Shown: one piece after another, positions 12,732 through 24,300 of the stretch
How positions within the stretch are numbered: the stretch's first letter is position 1
Layout of the letters: every line of letters begins with the position of its first letter
NCBI GenBank assembly: GCA_026119935.1
Contig: JALRMH010000008.1
Coordinates: 1-64,000, forward strand
Source of the DNA: Endothia cerciana
Lineage: Eukaryota; Ascomycota; Sordariomycetes; Diaporthales; Cryphonectriaceae
Reading direction: 5' to 3'
DNA length: 64,000 nt
Program-made: the position numbers and the translations under genes
Notes under the pieces: generated by a model
Databases searched by the model: none
What the model was told of the DNA's origin: nothing
What the model saw: only the letters and a program-made list of their open reading frames with translations

Positions 12732-14887
12732 AGTACCTTGATAAGAACCTTAAGAGAGGATATATCAGGCTATTTTAATCACTAGCAAGATACTTAATCC
12801 TGTTTATATTAAAGAAAAATAGAAAGCTTAAGCTTTATATAAATTATAGACAGCTTAATAATATTATTAAAAAGGACTAGTATCTTTTACTATTATTTAA
12901 GGAAATCAAAGATCGATTATAAGGCGTATAATAGTTTATAGCGCTCGATTTTAAAAAAGGTTACTACTATATCTATATTAAAGAAAGAAAAGAATAGAAA
13001 ATAATATTTTAAATATGCTATAAATACTACAAATACTTAGTTATACCCTTCGGACTAACTAACATACTAGCATCCTTTTAAAAAATAATCAACTACATCC
13101 TCTACAAATTCCTAGATATTATATGCATTATTTACCTCAACGATATCCTTATCTACTCTAAAACCCTTAAAGAATATAAATAATATATATAATAAATACT
13201 TTAAATACTTTAAGATACACATCTCTTAGTAAAACTAATTAAAAGCTACTTTTATATTTAGAAAGTCGACTATCTCAAATATATAATTAAGCTAGGATAT
13301 ATTAAAATATAAAAGAACAAAATATAAGTAGTTAAAGACTAGCCTAGGTTAAGAAATATTAAAGATGTTAGAGTATTTCTTAGATATATTAACTTCTACT
13401 AATAATTTATCAGCAAATATAGCAAAATCGCACGACTATTTACAAATCTTATAAGAAAGGACTTACCCTTTTAGTAGAATAAAAAAGAAAATCAGGCTTT
13501 TAAGACTATCAGGGAACTAGTTATTAAAAACCTTATTTTAAAAGAATTAGACCTCTAAAGAGAATATAAGCTATATACTAACTTATTAGATTACACGCTT
13601 AACGCAGAACTCAACTAATAAGATAACTAAAAATAATTATAAATAGTCGCTAACTTTTTAAAGAAGTTAAATAGACTAGAATTACAGTATAGAATACTAG
13701 ATAAGGAACTTATAGCTATAGTAAAAGTATTTAAGAAATAAGAACACTACCTTATAAGTACTAAATATATAATTAAAGTGTTTTCAGACTATAAAAACCT
13801 TACTATATTTATAATAATAACAAACCTTAACAAACGATAAATAAGATAAGCAGAATACTTATCTTAGTTTGATTTCAGGATTACTTATATCTAAAGCAAG
13901 GATAACGCTAAGGCTAACGCTCTTAATAGAAGAGCAGACTATTAAGATAAGATTAAAGAAGAAATCTAGGACATCTTCGTAATTAATAAGAAAGAAGATC
14001 TTATTAACGCATATAAGAAACTTGCAGCAACCTTCAGAATAAGACTATAAAATAGAGACTCTGAAGAAATAACTTAAATAAAATAAGATAAATATATTAA
14101 GGATATATATAGCACCCTAGCACACAGATATTAAGGAATTAAGGCTACTTATAAATAAATTAAGAGATATTAAAACTTATTAAGCTTTAGAAAAAGGATT
14201 AAAGATATTCTATAATAATATAATAATTATAAAAAGAATAAAATAGAAAGATATAAGCCTTATAGACTACTATAACCCTTACTAGTACTTATAGCTGTTT
14301 AGTAATTAATCAGCTTAGACTTTATTACTAAGCTACCTCTTTTATAAAAACCTTTAACTAAAGTGTAGTATAATAGTATTCTAGTAGTAGTTTATAAACT
14401 AAGAAAGTATACTTACTTTCTTTCTTATAAGAAAAGCAATATAATAGAAAAACTTATATATATATTTCTTAGAATGATTATCGCTAACTATAGTATGCTA
14501 GAAGAAGTGATCTCTAATAGAGATAGAAAGTTCAACTTAAGATTTTAGACTTCACTTATAAAGCAGCTTAGAGTATAATATAAAATATCTACAGTATTCT
14601 ATTCTTAAACAGATAGATAGACAGAAAGAATAAATCAGATTATTAAATAGTACTTTCAATACTATACTAACTAAAAATAAGATAACTAGGTTAATCTGTT
14701 ACCTCTTGTATAATTCGCTTATAATAGTATAGATATAAATATAATAAATAAATTACTATTCTATACACTTTATAAATATAATTTAATAGCTTACTATAAA
14801 GTATTGCTAGGGGCAGATATAAAAGCAGCAGATAAAAGAGTTAAGAAAATTAAGAAAATCTAGAAAAAGCTCTGGTTAGAACTATAA

Positions 14888-15110
14888 TGTCAGAACACCT
14901 ATTACATAAGCCTAGCAGAGTCACAATGATATAGCGAGAACAGGCTGTCTGATTGATAGCTGCTAGGTGTCTGTTAGTACAGAGACTGATTCTTACAGTG
15001 TAGAAGGAACTAGTGTGCTGAGTCGCTAGCTATTTGAAAGGGAATAGCCTGTGCGCTACTAACGCTGTTATCTGCTAGCGCTATAAGCTACTAGCGCTGT
15101 TGCTGTAACA
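14888..15110 (+). mobile_element. 223-bp solo-LTR-like element, copy 3
   Basis: Perfect 5-bp target duplication TATAA (14883-14887 and 15111-15115). Removing the insert restores the collinear pol sequence of the sibling copies. Ends are TGTCAG and GTAACA. Confidence 0.8.
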
Positions 15111-15578
15111 TATAACGCGTTTAAAAACAAATAACACACTATATAAATATAAAAAAAATTAAAAGACTAATCTTATAAAAGGGAGATAAAGTCTACCTTC
15201 TTTATAAAAATATTAAAATAACTAGGCCTAGCAGTAAGCTTGACTATAAAAAACTAGAATCTTTTAAAATTTTATAATAAATCTCCCTAGTTAATTACAA
15301 ACTCGTATTACTTTATAAAATAAGAATATACCTAGTTTTCTATATCTTATTACTAAAGTTAGTAGTATAAGAAATACTAATAAATAATATAGTAAAAGTC
15401 GAAAATAACAAACTAGAATATAAAATAGAAAAGATTCTCAAGTATAAAGGAATAAATACTATATAAAAATACTTTATTAAATAGAAAAGATATCCTAATA
15501 GCGAAAATATATAAGAACTACTGAAAAACCTCTACTATAACTAAAAACTCTGCTAATACTACTAGAATAATAAACTAG

Positions 15579-16650
15579 TTAAGATAAAGAACTACTAGTA
15601 GTAGGACGAATTATATCTACTGACTCCTCTAGCTGCACCTCTCTAGTTAGAAAACTAGACTAATCTACTATAGAATTCTCTATATCTATAGAATTCTAGT
15701 TAAAACTCTTAAAAGAAGGATCTATAGCTACTGCAGCTAACTCCTTAGAGACTACAGCCTATATTTAAGCAGCAGAGACTACAGCCTATATTTAAGCAGC
15801 AGCGAAAACACGCCTTTCTTTAGCCTTCTCCTGCTTAAGCGAACTGAGGATGCCCCGCCGGATACTCCACAGGTATCCAGCAGAGCGCTCAGGACACAGC
15901 GACTTTGGAACGTATCACGAAAGGTTCCGTCATAACACGGAAAGGGCACCCTGCCGCTGCGGAAGGACCCGCGAGCAAGGACACTTCGTACGATGCTCCC
16001 TCACTCGAGGGCACATCCCGCGTTAGGTCAGGAGGGGAAGGGAACTAGAAGACATCCTGGGCAAAACAGGATAGCTTACGTTCCAGAACCTCGTGGAAGA
16101 TACAGGCGTCTACGACGCACCCGACGAATAGATCGAGTCCTAACAGGCTTAAAGGTCCAGGTTGGTCAGGCTGAGTAGGCACTAGATGCCAAATCCTGCT
16201 TTCTTTTGTGTTTTCTTATGTCAAACGAAAAGGTGGACGCTCCACCCGTCTCTTTGCCCCTAGGGAGGCGCTCACTCTCTCTGTATCTCGATATCTTAGA
16301 AGTAGTATCACGGACGTAAATACTATCATCATCATCTCCTGCTTAAGCTCCTCTATACTTAAAAGACTACGATAGACTGCTTTCATCATCCTCTTAAACT
16401 ATATATACTTCTGCTTATATAGGCGCTTAACCTTAGCAGTAGTATCTTAAAGACAGCTTTCAGCGCTCTTTAACTAATCCTCTAAGCGCTAATACTAGAC
16501 ACTAATCTGATAGATCTCTACAGAACTCAAACCCTAAACATCGCACTTTAAATAACTTAAATAAACATACTCTATATAATAAGTAGAGTTATTAACAAAG
16601 ACCTAGTATAGCTGAATACTATAACCCTTATAAAAAGAACAGGAGGGTAT
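15579..16650 (-). pseudogene. antisense reading frame of Gypsy copy C (family 2), split by a LINE
   Basis: Homologous to the 179-codon frames of copies D and E. Its start codon is mutated (ATG to ATA at 16648-16650). It is split by the LINE insertion at 15841-16334. It also carries a 27-bp in-frame tandem duplication near 15751-15804 (AGCAGCAGAGACTACAGCC units), which accounts exactly for its extra length over 537 nt once the LINE and one target duplication are removed. Confidence 0.5.
15841..16334 (+). mobile_element. 5'-truncated LINE (non-LTR retrotransposon) 3' end
   Basis: A GC-rich 494-bp island in the AT-rich block. Flanked by a perfect 14-bp target duplication TCTCCTGCTTAAGC (15827-15840 and 16335-16348). 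The plus strand encodes the C-terminal end of a LINE polyprotein: SGHSDFGTYHERF, then a zinc-knuckle-like CRCGRTREQGHFVRC, as in fungal non-LTR polyproteins. The 3' end is a short ATC repeat tail. Strong 5' truncation and a variable-length target duplication fit target-primed reverse transcription. Damage by RIP is light, so the insertion is younger than its host element. Clade (Tad1-like) is a guess. Confidence 0.72.
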
Positions 16651-16830
16651 ATCGATAGTGTTTTAGAGAATAATAAAAAGAAGACTATCTTTTTATTTCG
16701 TCTTTTCAGAACACATTTTATTAACTCTGCTTGATATAACGAATTAGAAAAGCGTAAATAAATAAACAAAGGATATCAGGAAAAACTTATAAAAGATCGT
16801 TAAGAATAATAATCGATAAGAGGGAGATAA

Positions 16831-17067
16831 TATTATAACTTATCTAATATACAGATTATAACAACAGGTGTAGTAACAAGCTACCTAAGGTAGACCTCTT
16901 AAGACGACAGAAGTTCAATACCTGTCCTTAATAAAAATACAAACTATGATTATATAACCTAGAGTTAGGGTTATTAATTTGACTAATCAGGATAGATAGC
17001 TTAGGATATCAGCTATCTAAAGATATCCGGATAGCTTGGATATATTGCTATCCAACTTATCCGCACT
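16831..17067 (+). repeat. Gypsy 3' LTR of copy C, truncated
   Basis: Starts TATTATAACTT after the purine tract and matches the first half of the LTR at 27887, including GGTTAGGGTTA and the GGATAGC hairpin region. It stops at GCACT where the 213-bp element begins; the second half of the LTR is absent beyond it. Confidence 0.75.
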
Positions 17068-17280
17068 TGTCACGAGTAGCAGGTGTTATAAGGTGACAGG
17101 GCCAAGGGTTAGGAGCTAGCCAGGGCCAGCTATCTGTACAAAAGGGAAGCCTACTAGCTTTAGGCTTGGGACTTTAGGCTTAGACCTTAAGTGTTAGCTA
17201 TTACATCGCAATACAGGCTTTTAGCTAGGGGCACTCGACAAGCTGACTTATGTGATTCGGATCTACAGGCTTTACTGATA
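17068..17280 (+). mobile_element. 213-bp LTR-like element, copy 1
   Basis: Starts TGTCACGAGTAGCAGG and ends TTTACTGATA (from TGACA). The left flank GCACT is not repeated on the right, where the inverted-repeat element follows, so one side has been rearranged. GC-rich and lightly mutated. Confidence 0.65.
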
Positions 17281-18261
17281 TAAAATCAATCTTTATTTCT
17301 AAATATCTTAATAACTAAATAAGCTTTATAGCTAATAACCTTATATTTTATATTGCTATGCACTATATATATATATAATATAATAATATATATAGGGTTG
17401 ATTACGTAAGCAATTACGTAACCAGAACGTGCTAGAACATTCGAGAAACTATAATTTTGCTACTAGCAAAACTATATCTTCCACTACACCCTCTACAAAA
17501 TATCTTTCCGGATATATTAGATAAAAGATACTACGTTGATTTATAATGCTTAGAAATCAACTGTAAGATAAAATACTCTAGAATAATAGCTTACAACTAT
17601 ATATAGTAAGCTTCTCTTTTATCTAGAAGAAAGAGGTGAAAGAAACAATACAACCAACAAGACAACGAACAAGACAACTAATAACAACAATAATATTGTA
17701 AGATAATAAACAAATAGTTATTTGATATAAATAATAGATAGAGGAATATATAAGAAAATAGCTTATATAATAAGCTAAAGATATAGAATCACTTTAAAGA
17801 GTATAGTAGAGTAGGTGTTGTAGTTGATATATTATTGTTGTTGTTAGTTGTCTTGTTTGTTGTTTTGTTGATTGTTTTTGTTTCTTCCACCTCTTTCTTT
17901 TAAGTAGGAGAGAAGCCTATTATATATAGTTATAAGCTATTATTCTAGAGTATTTTATCTTACAGTTGATTTCTAAGCATTATAAATCAACGTAGTATCT
18001 TTTATCTAATATATCCGGAAAGATATTCTGTAGAGGGTGTAGTGGAAGATATAGTTTTGCTAGTAGCAAAATCATAGTTTCTCGAATGTTCTAGCACGTT
18101 CTGGTTACGTAATTGCTTACGTAATCAACCCTATATATATTATTATATCATATATATATATAGTGCATAGCAGTATAAAATATAAGGTTATTAGCTATAA
18201 AGCTTATTTAGTTATTAAGATATTTAGAAATAAAGATTGATTTCAAAAACATTATTTCTTA
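17281..18261. mobile_element. element with ~400-bp terminal inverted repeats
   Basis: The left arm (17281 to about 17680) and right arm (about 17835-18261) are near-perfect reverse complements. They share AAATCAATCTTTATTTC ends, the TTACGTAA repeats and the TTTTGCTACTAGCAAAA stretch. A ~150-bp centre separates them and is AT-rich with short AACAA/TTGTT tracts. No coding capacity. A half copy lies at 5435-5983. It may be a non-autonomous long-TIR DNA transposon or a foldback element; no clear target duplication is visible because the left end abuts the 213-bp LTR-like unit. Confidence 0.65.
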
Positions 18262-18817
18262 CCTTTAAGATAGAATTATAGAACAGCAACCCTAAGCAAA
18301 TAACTTAGATAGAATAAGATAAATATATTAGAAATGTATACAGCGCTCTAGCATATAGATACTAAAGAATCAGGGCTACTTATAAACGAATTAAGAGATA
18401 TTAGAACCTACTAGGCTTTAGAAAAAGGATTAAAGACATTCTATAATAATATAATAATTATAAAAAGAATAAAGCAGAAAGATATAAGCTCTACAGACTG
18501 CTATAACTGTTACTAGTATTTATAGCTATTTAGTAATTAATCAGCTTAGACTTTATTACTAAGCTACTCCTTTTATAAAAACCTTTAACTAAAGTATAAT
18601 ATAATAGCATTCTAGTAATAATTTATAGACTAAGCAAGTACACTTATTTTCTCCTTTATAAGGAAAGCAGTATAGCAGAAGAACTTATATATATATTTCT
18701 TAGAATAATTATCGCTAACTATAGTATGCTAGAAGAAGTGATCTCTGATAAAGATAGAAAGTTCAACTTAAGATTTTAGACTTCACTTATAAAGCAGCTC
18801 AGAGCATAATATAAAAT

Positions 18818-19030
18818 TGTCACGAGTAGCAGGTGTCATGAGGTGACAGGGCCAAGGGTTAGGAGCTAGCCAGGGCTAGCTATCTGTACAAAAGGGAAGC
18901 CTACTAGCTTTAAGCTTAGGACTTTAGGCTTAGACTTTAAGTGTTAGCTATTACATCGCAATACAGGCTTTTAGCTGGGGGCACTCGACAAGCTGACTTA
19001 TATGATTCGGATCTACAGGCTTTACTGACA
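18818..19030 (+). mobile_element. 213-bp LTR-like element, copy 2
   Basis: Perfect 5-bp target duplication AAAAT (18813-18817 and 19031-19035) within integrase. Ends TGTCACGAG and TTTACTGACA. Interpreted as a solo LTR of the gag-only element family at 28361-30093. Confidence 0.78.
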
Positions 19031-19285
19031 AAAATATCTATAGCATTCTATCCTCAGATAGACAGATAAATAGAAAGAACAAATCAAATCATCGAATAGT
19101 ACCTTTAATACTATACTAATTAGAAACAAAATAATTAAGTTAACCTATTACCTCTTATATAGTTCGCCTATAATAGTGCAGATACAAGTATAATAAAGAA
19201 ATTACTATTCTATACACTCTATAAATATAATCTAACAGCTTATTATAAAGCATTACTAAGGGTAGATGTAAAAGCAGTAGATAAA

Positions 19286-19498
19286 TGTTACGAGTAGCAG
19301 GTGTTATAAGGTGACAGAGCTAAGGGTTAAGAGCTAGCTAGGGCCAGCTATCTATACAAAAGAGAAGCCTACTAGCTTTAGGCTTAGGACTTTAAGCTTA
19401 GACCTTAAGTGTTAGCTATTACATCGCAATACAGGCTTTTGGCTAGGGGCACTCGACAAGCTGACTTATGTAATTCGGATCTACAGGCTTTACTGACA
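19286..19498 (+). mobile_element. 213-bp LTR-like element, copy 3
   Basis: Perfect 5-bp duplication ATAAA (19281-19285 and 19499-19503). Same 213-bp unit, slightly more mutated (TGTTACGAG start). Confidence 0.78.
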
Positions 19499-20033
19499 AT
19501 AAAAGGGTTAAGAAAATCAAGAAAACCTAGGAAAAACTCTGATCAGAACTATAATATATTTAAGAACGAATAATATACTATGCAAATATAAAAAGGATTA
19601 AGGAACTAATTCTATAAGAGGGAGATAAGGTCTACTTTCTCTGTAAAAATATTAAAACGACTAGGCTTAGCAGCAAGCTTGATTATAAAAAACTAAGACT
19701 CTTTAAAATTTTATAATAAATCTCCCTAGTTAACTATAAACTCGCATTACCTTACAAAATAAAGATACACCTAGTTTTCTATATCTTATTGCTAGAACTA
19801 GTAGTATAAGAGATACTAATAAACAATATAATAGAAGTTGAAAACAACGAACTAGAATATAAAGTAGAAAGAATCCTTAAGTATAAAAGGATAAATACTA
19901 TATAAGAATACCTTATTAAATAAAAAAGATACCTTAATAGTGAAAATATATAAGAACTACTAAAGAACCTCTACTATAACTAAAAACTTAGCTAGTATTA
20001 TTGAAAAAGTACTATATATAAAACTCAATATAA

Positions 20034-20103
20034 GACTAGCTAGGATTCAAACCTAAGACTTTTAGCAAGAAGACTAATACTTTATATTATTAAGCTATAA
20101 GAT
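20034..20103 (-). repeat. tRNA-like A/B-box sequence in Gypsy copy D
   Basis: RIP-eroded homologue of the unit at 11171; the B-box-like block reads AGGTTTGAATCC on the minus strand. Confidence 0.35.
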
Positions 20104-20168
20104 TAAGATATATAGACTTAATATATAGTACTTTAAATAAAGTAAACTATAACTACTTTATAAACTAG

Positions 20169-20705
20169 TTAAGATGAAAGACTACTAATAGCAGGACGAA
20201 TTATATTTGCAGACTTCTTTAGCTATATCTCTTTAGCTAGGAAACTAGACTAATCTACTATAGAATTCCCTATATTTATAGAATTTTAATCGAAACCTTT
20301 AAAAGAAGGATCTACAGCTACTATAGCTGACTCCTTAGAGACTACAGCCTGTATTTAAGCAGCAATAAAGACGCGCCTCTCCTTAGCCTCCTCCTACTTA
20401 AGCTCCTCTATACTTGAAAGACTGTAATAAACTGCTTTTATCATCCTCTCAAACTATATACGCTTCTGTTTATATAAGCGCTCGACTTTAGCAGCAGCAT
20501 CTTAGAGACAGCCTTTAGCGCTCTCTAACTAATCCTTTAAGCGCTAGTACTAGACACTAATCCGACAGATCTCTGCAGAACTCAGACTCTGAATATTATA
20601 TCTCGAACGACTAAGACGAATGTATTCTGCATAATAAGTAGAATCGTCGATAGAAACTTAGTATAGCTAGATACTATAACCCTTATAAAAGGAATAAGAA
20701 GGCAT
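20169..20705 (-). pseudogene. antisense reading frame, Gypsy copy D (family 2)
   Basis: 537 nt from ATG 20705 to a stop at 20169-20171, exactly the length of the copy E frame. The start MPSYSFYKGYSI is the RIP-changed form of MPSCSFCEGRSI in copy E. Cys positions have become Tyr throughout, and internal TAG stops replace Gln or Trp codons. Not functional. Confidence 0.5.
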
Positions 20706-20885
20706 AGTAATAGCGTTTTAAAGAATAATAAAAAGAAGACTATTCTTTTATTTCATCTTTTCAGAATATGTTTTATTAACTCTACTTAATATAACGAATT
20801 AAGAAGGTATAAACAAATAAATAAAGGATATTAGGAAAAACTTATAAAAGATTATTAGAGATAATAATTAATAAAAGAAAGATAA

Positions 20886-21360
20886 TATTATAACTTATCT
20901 AATATGCAGGTCATAATAACAAGTGCAGTAATAAGCTACTTAGAGTAGACCCTTTAAGATAATAGAAGTTTAACACCTATCCTTAATAAAATATAAACTA
21001 AATTATATAACCTAGAGTTAGGGTTATTAGTTTGACTAATTAAGACAGATAGCTTAAGATATCAGCTATCTAAAGGTATTCAGATAGCTTGAATATATTA
21101 CTATCTAAGCTATCTATACTAAAGAGCAGGATATATAGGAACAGATATTTCTTATAGTCAGATAGAACTTAGATTAATAATTAAAGAGCATTATAAGATC
21201 TAAGTCTAAATATATATTTAAAAGCTTTAAAAGCAGTGAACACTCGCACAGGTTACTTAGTGTATTTCTGTATTTACAGATTATTATTTAATATTACTTT
21301 TGTTAGTATAAACCTAATTAGTACTTAAAGAATCCTTAAATTACTATAGTGCTTATTATA
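20886..21360 (+). repeat. Gypsy LTR shared by copies D (3') and E (5')
   Basis: 475 bp, starts TATTATAACTT and ends GCTTATTATA (ATTACA with a C-to-T change). It is preceded by the purine tract of copy D and followed by the gag region of copy E, so one LTR serves two internal regions. Much more RIP-damaged than the partner LTR at 27887. Confidence 0.82.
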
Positions 21361-24300
21361 TTTTCATAACTCTTGTTTAAGAACAGTTTAATATTAACTC
21401 TTTAAGTAATATAGAAATATAATAGCTTTAGAAACCCCCTCCTTGTCCTTGTGCAGTACGCAGCTAACTTTAGAAGAACTAGTTTAGCAAGTAGTCTAGC
21501 TCACTCAGCGTATTGAATAACTCTAGCTACACTAACAGTAGCAGAAAGACATTATTCAGGCTTAGCAAGCCTAAGTTCAGCATAGCACTTAAGCCTTTAT
21601 TATTATTAGCAATAAAAGCTATAAAATAGATAAGCTAGCTATATATAACAGCACCTAGAAACTCCTCTAAAGATACTTTATTTATTACAAAGCTTACTTT
21701 TTATATAACGCCTTTTAATTTATTATAGAATTAGAGAAGGTTATCCTTGCTAGAACTCGCTTTGAGAAGGACGCTCTCATCTAGTATAAACCTTCTCTCT
21801 GCGATTATCTAGAACACGCTAACGACCCTAACACATGCGCTAAAAGCACTAAAGAAATATTCGACTCCTTTATAGGCTTTGAGAAAGCCCTTAAGGAAAC
21901 CTTTAGTAACTCTAATAAGGAACGCACAACAGCTTAATAGTTAATAGACTTTAAACAAACTAAATCAGCATCAACCTATATAATCAGATTTAAACAACTT
22001 ACAGTACAACTCTTATAAGAAGATAAAAACCTTATAGAATATTATTATAAAGAACTTAAAGACAAAGTCAAAGATGAAATCTCTAAGTAAGATTAGCTTA
22101 AGGACTTTATAATATTTGCAAACATAGCTATTAGGATTAATAACTATCTTTATAAATAATAAATAGAGAAATCTAAAAAGAGAGGAAGCTAACTAATATA
22201 GCGCTTACTATTAAATACTAATAGAAAGTTCTAGCTTAAGAATTAAAGTAGAATCTAATGCTAGAGTATAGTATAGAGCAAGAGTACTTATACTAAATTA
22301 ATAAAATTAAATACAGCAAACTATTAGTTTATAGAAAGACTAAATAGCAGTATAAAATACTTTAATTATAAAAAGTATAAGCACTTTATAAGAGAATACA
22401 AATAACTTAAGAAGCTATATTAGTAACTAGTCTAAGAAGGATAATAGGTGAATATCTTTTAATAATAGAAACCTAATTATCTAAGTAAAAACATCTTACT
22501 AGAGCAAGTGTCAGACCTTATTAATAACTACAGACGCTTTAACTAGATATTCTGCTATAATAATAAATACTTAACATACCTTTTAGAGAAAGAAGGCTTA
22601 AAATAGTTCTTTAAAGCACTTAAGAAAACATAATAACTAGTAATAGGCAAGAAGGGCCTGATCTATAATATAGTACTAGATAATAACAACTTAGACTATT
22701 CTAGCACCTTTGAGAAGGAACTTGAAAAGAAAATTCAAGAACTTAGAGATAAGGACTTAAGACTATACTTAATAGCCTACTACAAAGAACGCCTTTTATT
22801 CTAAGTAGTTATAGAAACTATAAGGGAAGAAACCCTTTAAGACTGACAACTAGACGAATTACTAGAACTTATTACTCCTAGGACAGAGGATGAGGATATT
22901 ACGAGTAAGGAGAAAACTTACAATCAAGACTCAGATTAGGGATAAATCACTCTAAAATCAAGGATCGAGCACGTAGTATACAGACTTAATCTCAGAAGCC
23001 TCTTTACTATGATATCTATTTAGAACATCAACGCTGAATAGTTAGAAGACTCTAAGATTAGCCTAATTTATAGAAACCACTACGAACTTGTATAGATTTC
23101 ATGCATATATTATAGCTGCAGAATACATTTTATAGAAAAAGTGAAGTATAAGTAGTTCCTAGTCAGAAAACAAAGCTAAATTATTTAAGCAGTCGAGGAA
23201 CCCTACTTATAATTCAGGGAAGTTCTTGATAGAAAATATAATAACGCTTATATTAGATTGCTGAATAACTACTTTAAAGAATGCGTTAATAAAAAAATCA
23301 GATAATAATAATATAAGATAACCGACTATACTATCTATATCTATAATAAAGTTTAAGACTAGTATAAATACTAAGACGATAAAGAACAACGCAAGTATAG
23401 CTAATAATAAGCTAGAAGGCTAGCTTAGGGAGCAGCTTATAGAGTAAAGGAATTCTTAAAAGAGAAGGATCGCTTATAATAGAATTATAGATAATCAAGG
23501 CCTAAAGGTCCTTATATACTGTAGAAAAGGACTATATATATATAAAATTAGATGCTTATATTAATAGAAAGAAATATAGCGCACTATTAGATAGTAGTGC
23601 TTAGGGAAACTTTATCTTACTAATAATTATTAACAAGGTACGACTATAATAGCATTAGAAGGAAAAACTCTATTAACTTAGTACTATAGAAGGACAACTA
23701 GTTGCATATAACTAAAGTGTAATTAATAAGAAAACTAATTATTTACTTATCTTGATCTAAGGACGTATAACCTCTGTTATATTAGATATTACAGATACAG
23801 CATATTATAAACTAATTATAGGACTTTCTTAGCTTAAGGAGCACAATCCTCGAATCGATTAGACTACTAGCTAGATCTCTTAGGAATAAGCTGTACCTAA
23901 AGAGAAGGTTTCAATTAAAGGCAAAGGATCAGATTCAGTTACTAAAAAGCACTTAAGAAAGAAGGCCTTAAACAAACTCACGAATACCTCTAAATCAGCA
24001 GAGCTGATAGCTTATAAAGAAGAATCTAGCAACGATAAACCTAAGAAAGTGCTAAGGCATTAGCAAGTTAATATAACAACAAGTATACGCAGGCCTAAGA
24101 ATACTCAGCCTGACTTAGAGCAATAGCAGAAATACAGACTCTAGAATTATAAGGAAATTCTATAATCAGAGCTTCTAGATATTAATAAGAGATATAGAAA
24201 GAAAAAACTATCCTTAAACAGAAACATTTAACAGTACCTACTATTTCTTTAAGTAGCAGAAACAGAAAACAATAGGCTAATATTATTATTTGCTAGAATA

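Larger units (their letters stand above)
12732..16830 (+). mobile_element. Ty3/Gypsy chromovirus copy C, pol and post-pol region, RIP-degraded
   Basis: Begins abruptly at the LTR end of copy B inside the region just upstream of reverse transcriptase (matches copy E near 24460), so LTR, gag and protease are deleted. RT, RNase H, integrase and chromodomain (to about 15550) are recognisable. Interruptions: a 223-bp solo-LTR-like element (14888-15110) and a truncated LINE (15841-16334). The post-pol part lacks the tRNA-like unit but has the antisense frame. It ends at an AGAGGGAGATAA purine tract. Confidence 0.85.
18262..20885 (+). mobile_element. Ty3/Gypsy chromovirus copy D, integrase to 3' end, RIP-degraded
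   Basis: Starts in the region before integrase (collinear with 25770 in copy E) and runs through integrase, chromodomain (about 19880-19960), the tRNA-like unit and the antisense frame to the purine tract before 20886. Two 213-bp LTR-like insertions interrupt integrase, each with a perfect 5-bp duplication. Confidence 0.85.

Noticed and set aside
15993..16178. 61-codon open frame in the GC-rich island
   Set aside because: Out of frame with the LINE C-terminal reading that contains the zinc-knuckle-like motif.
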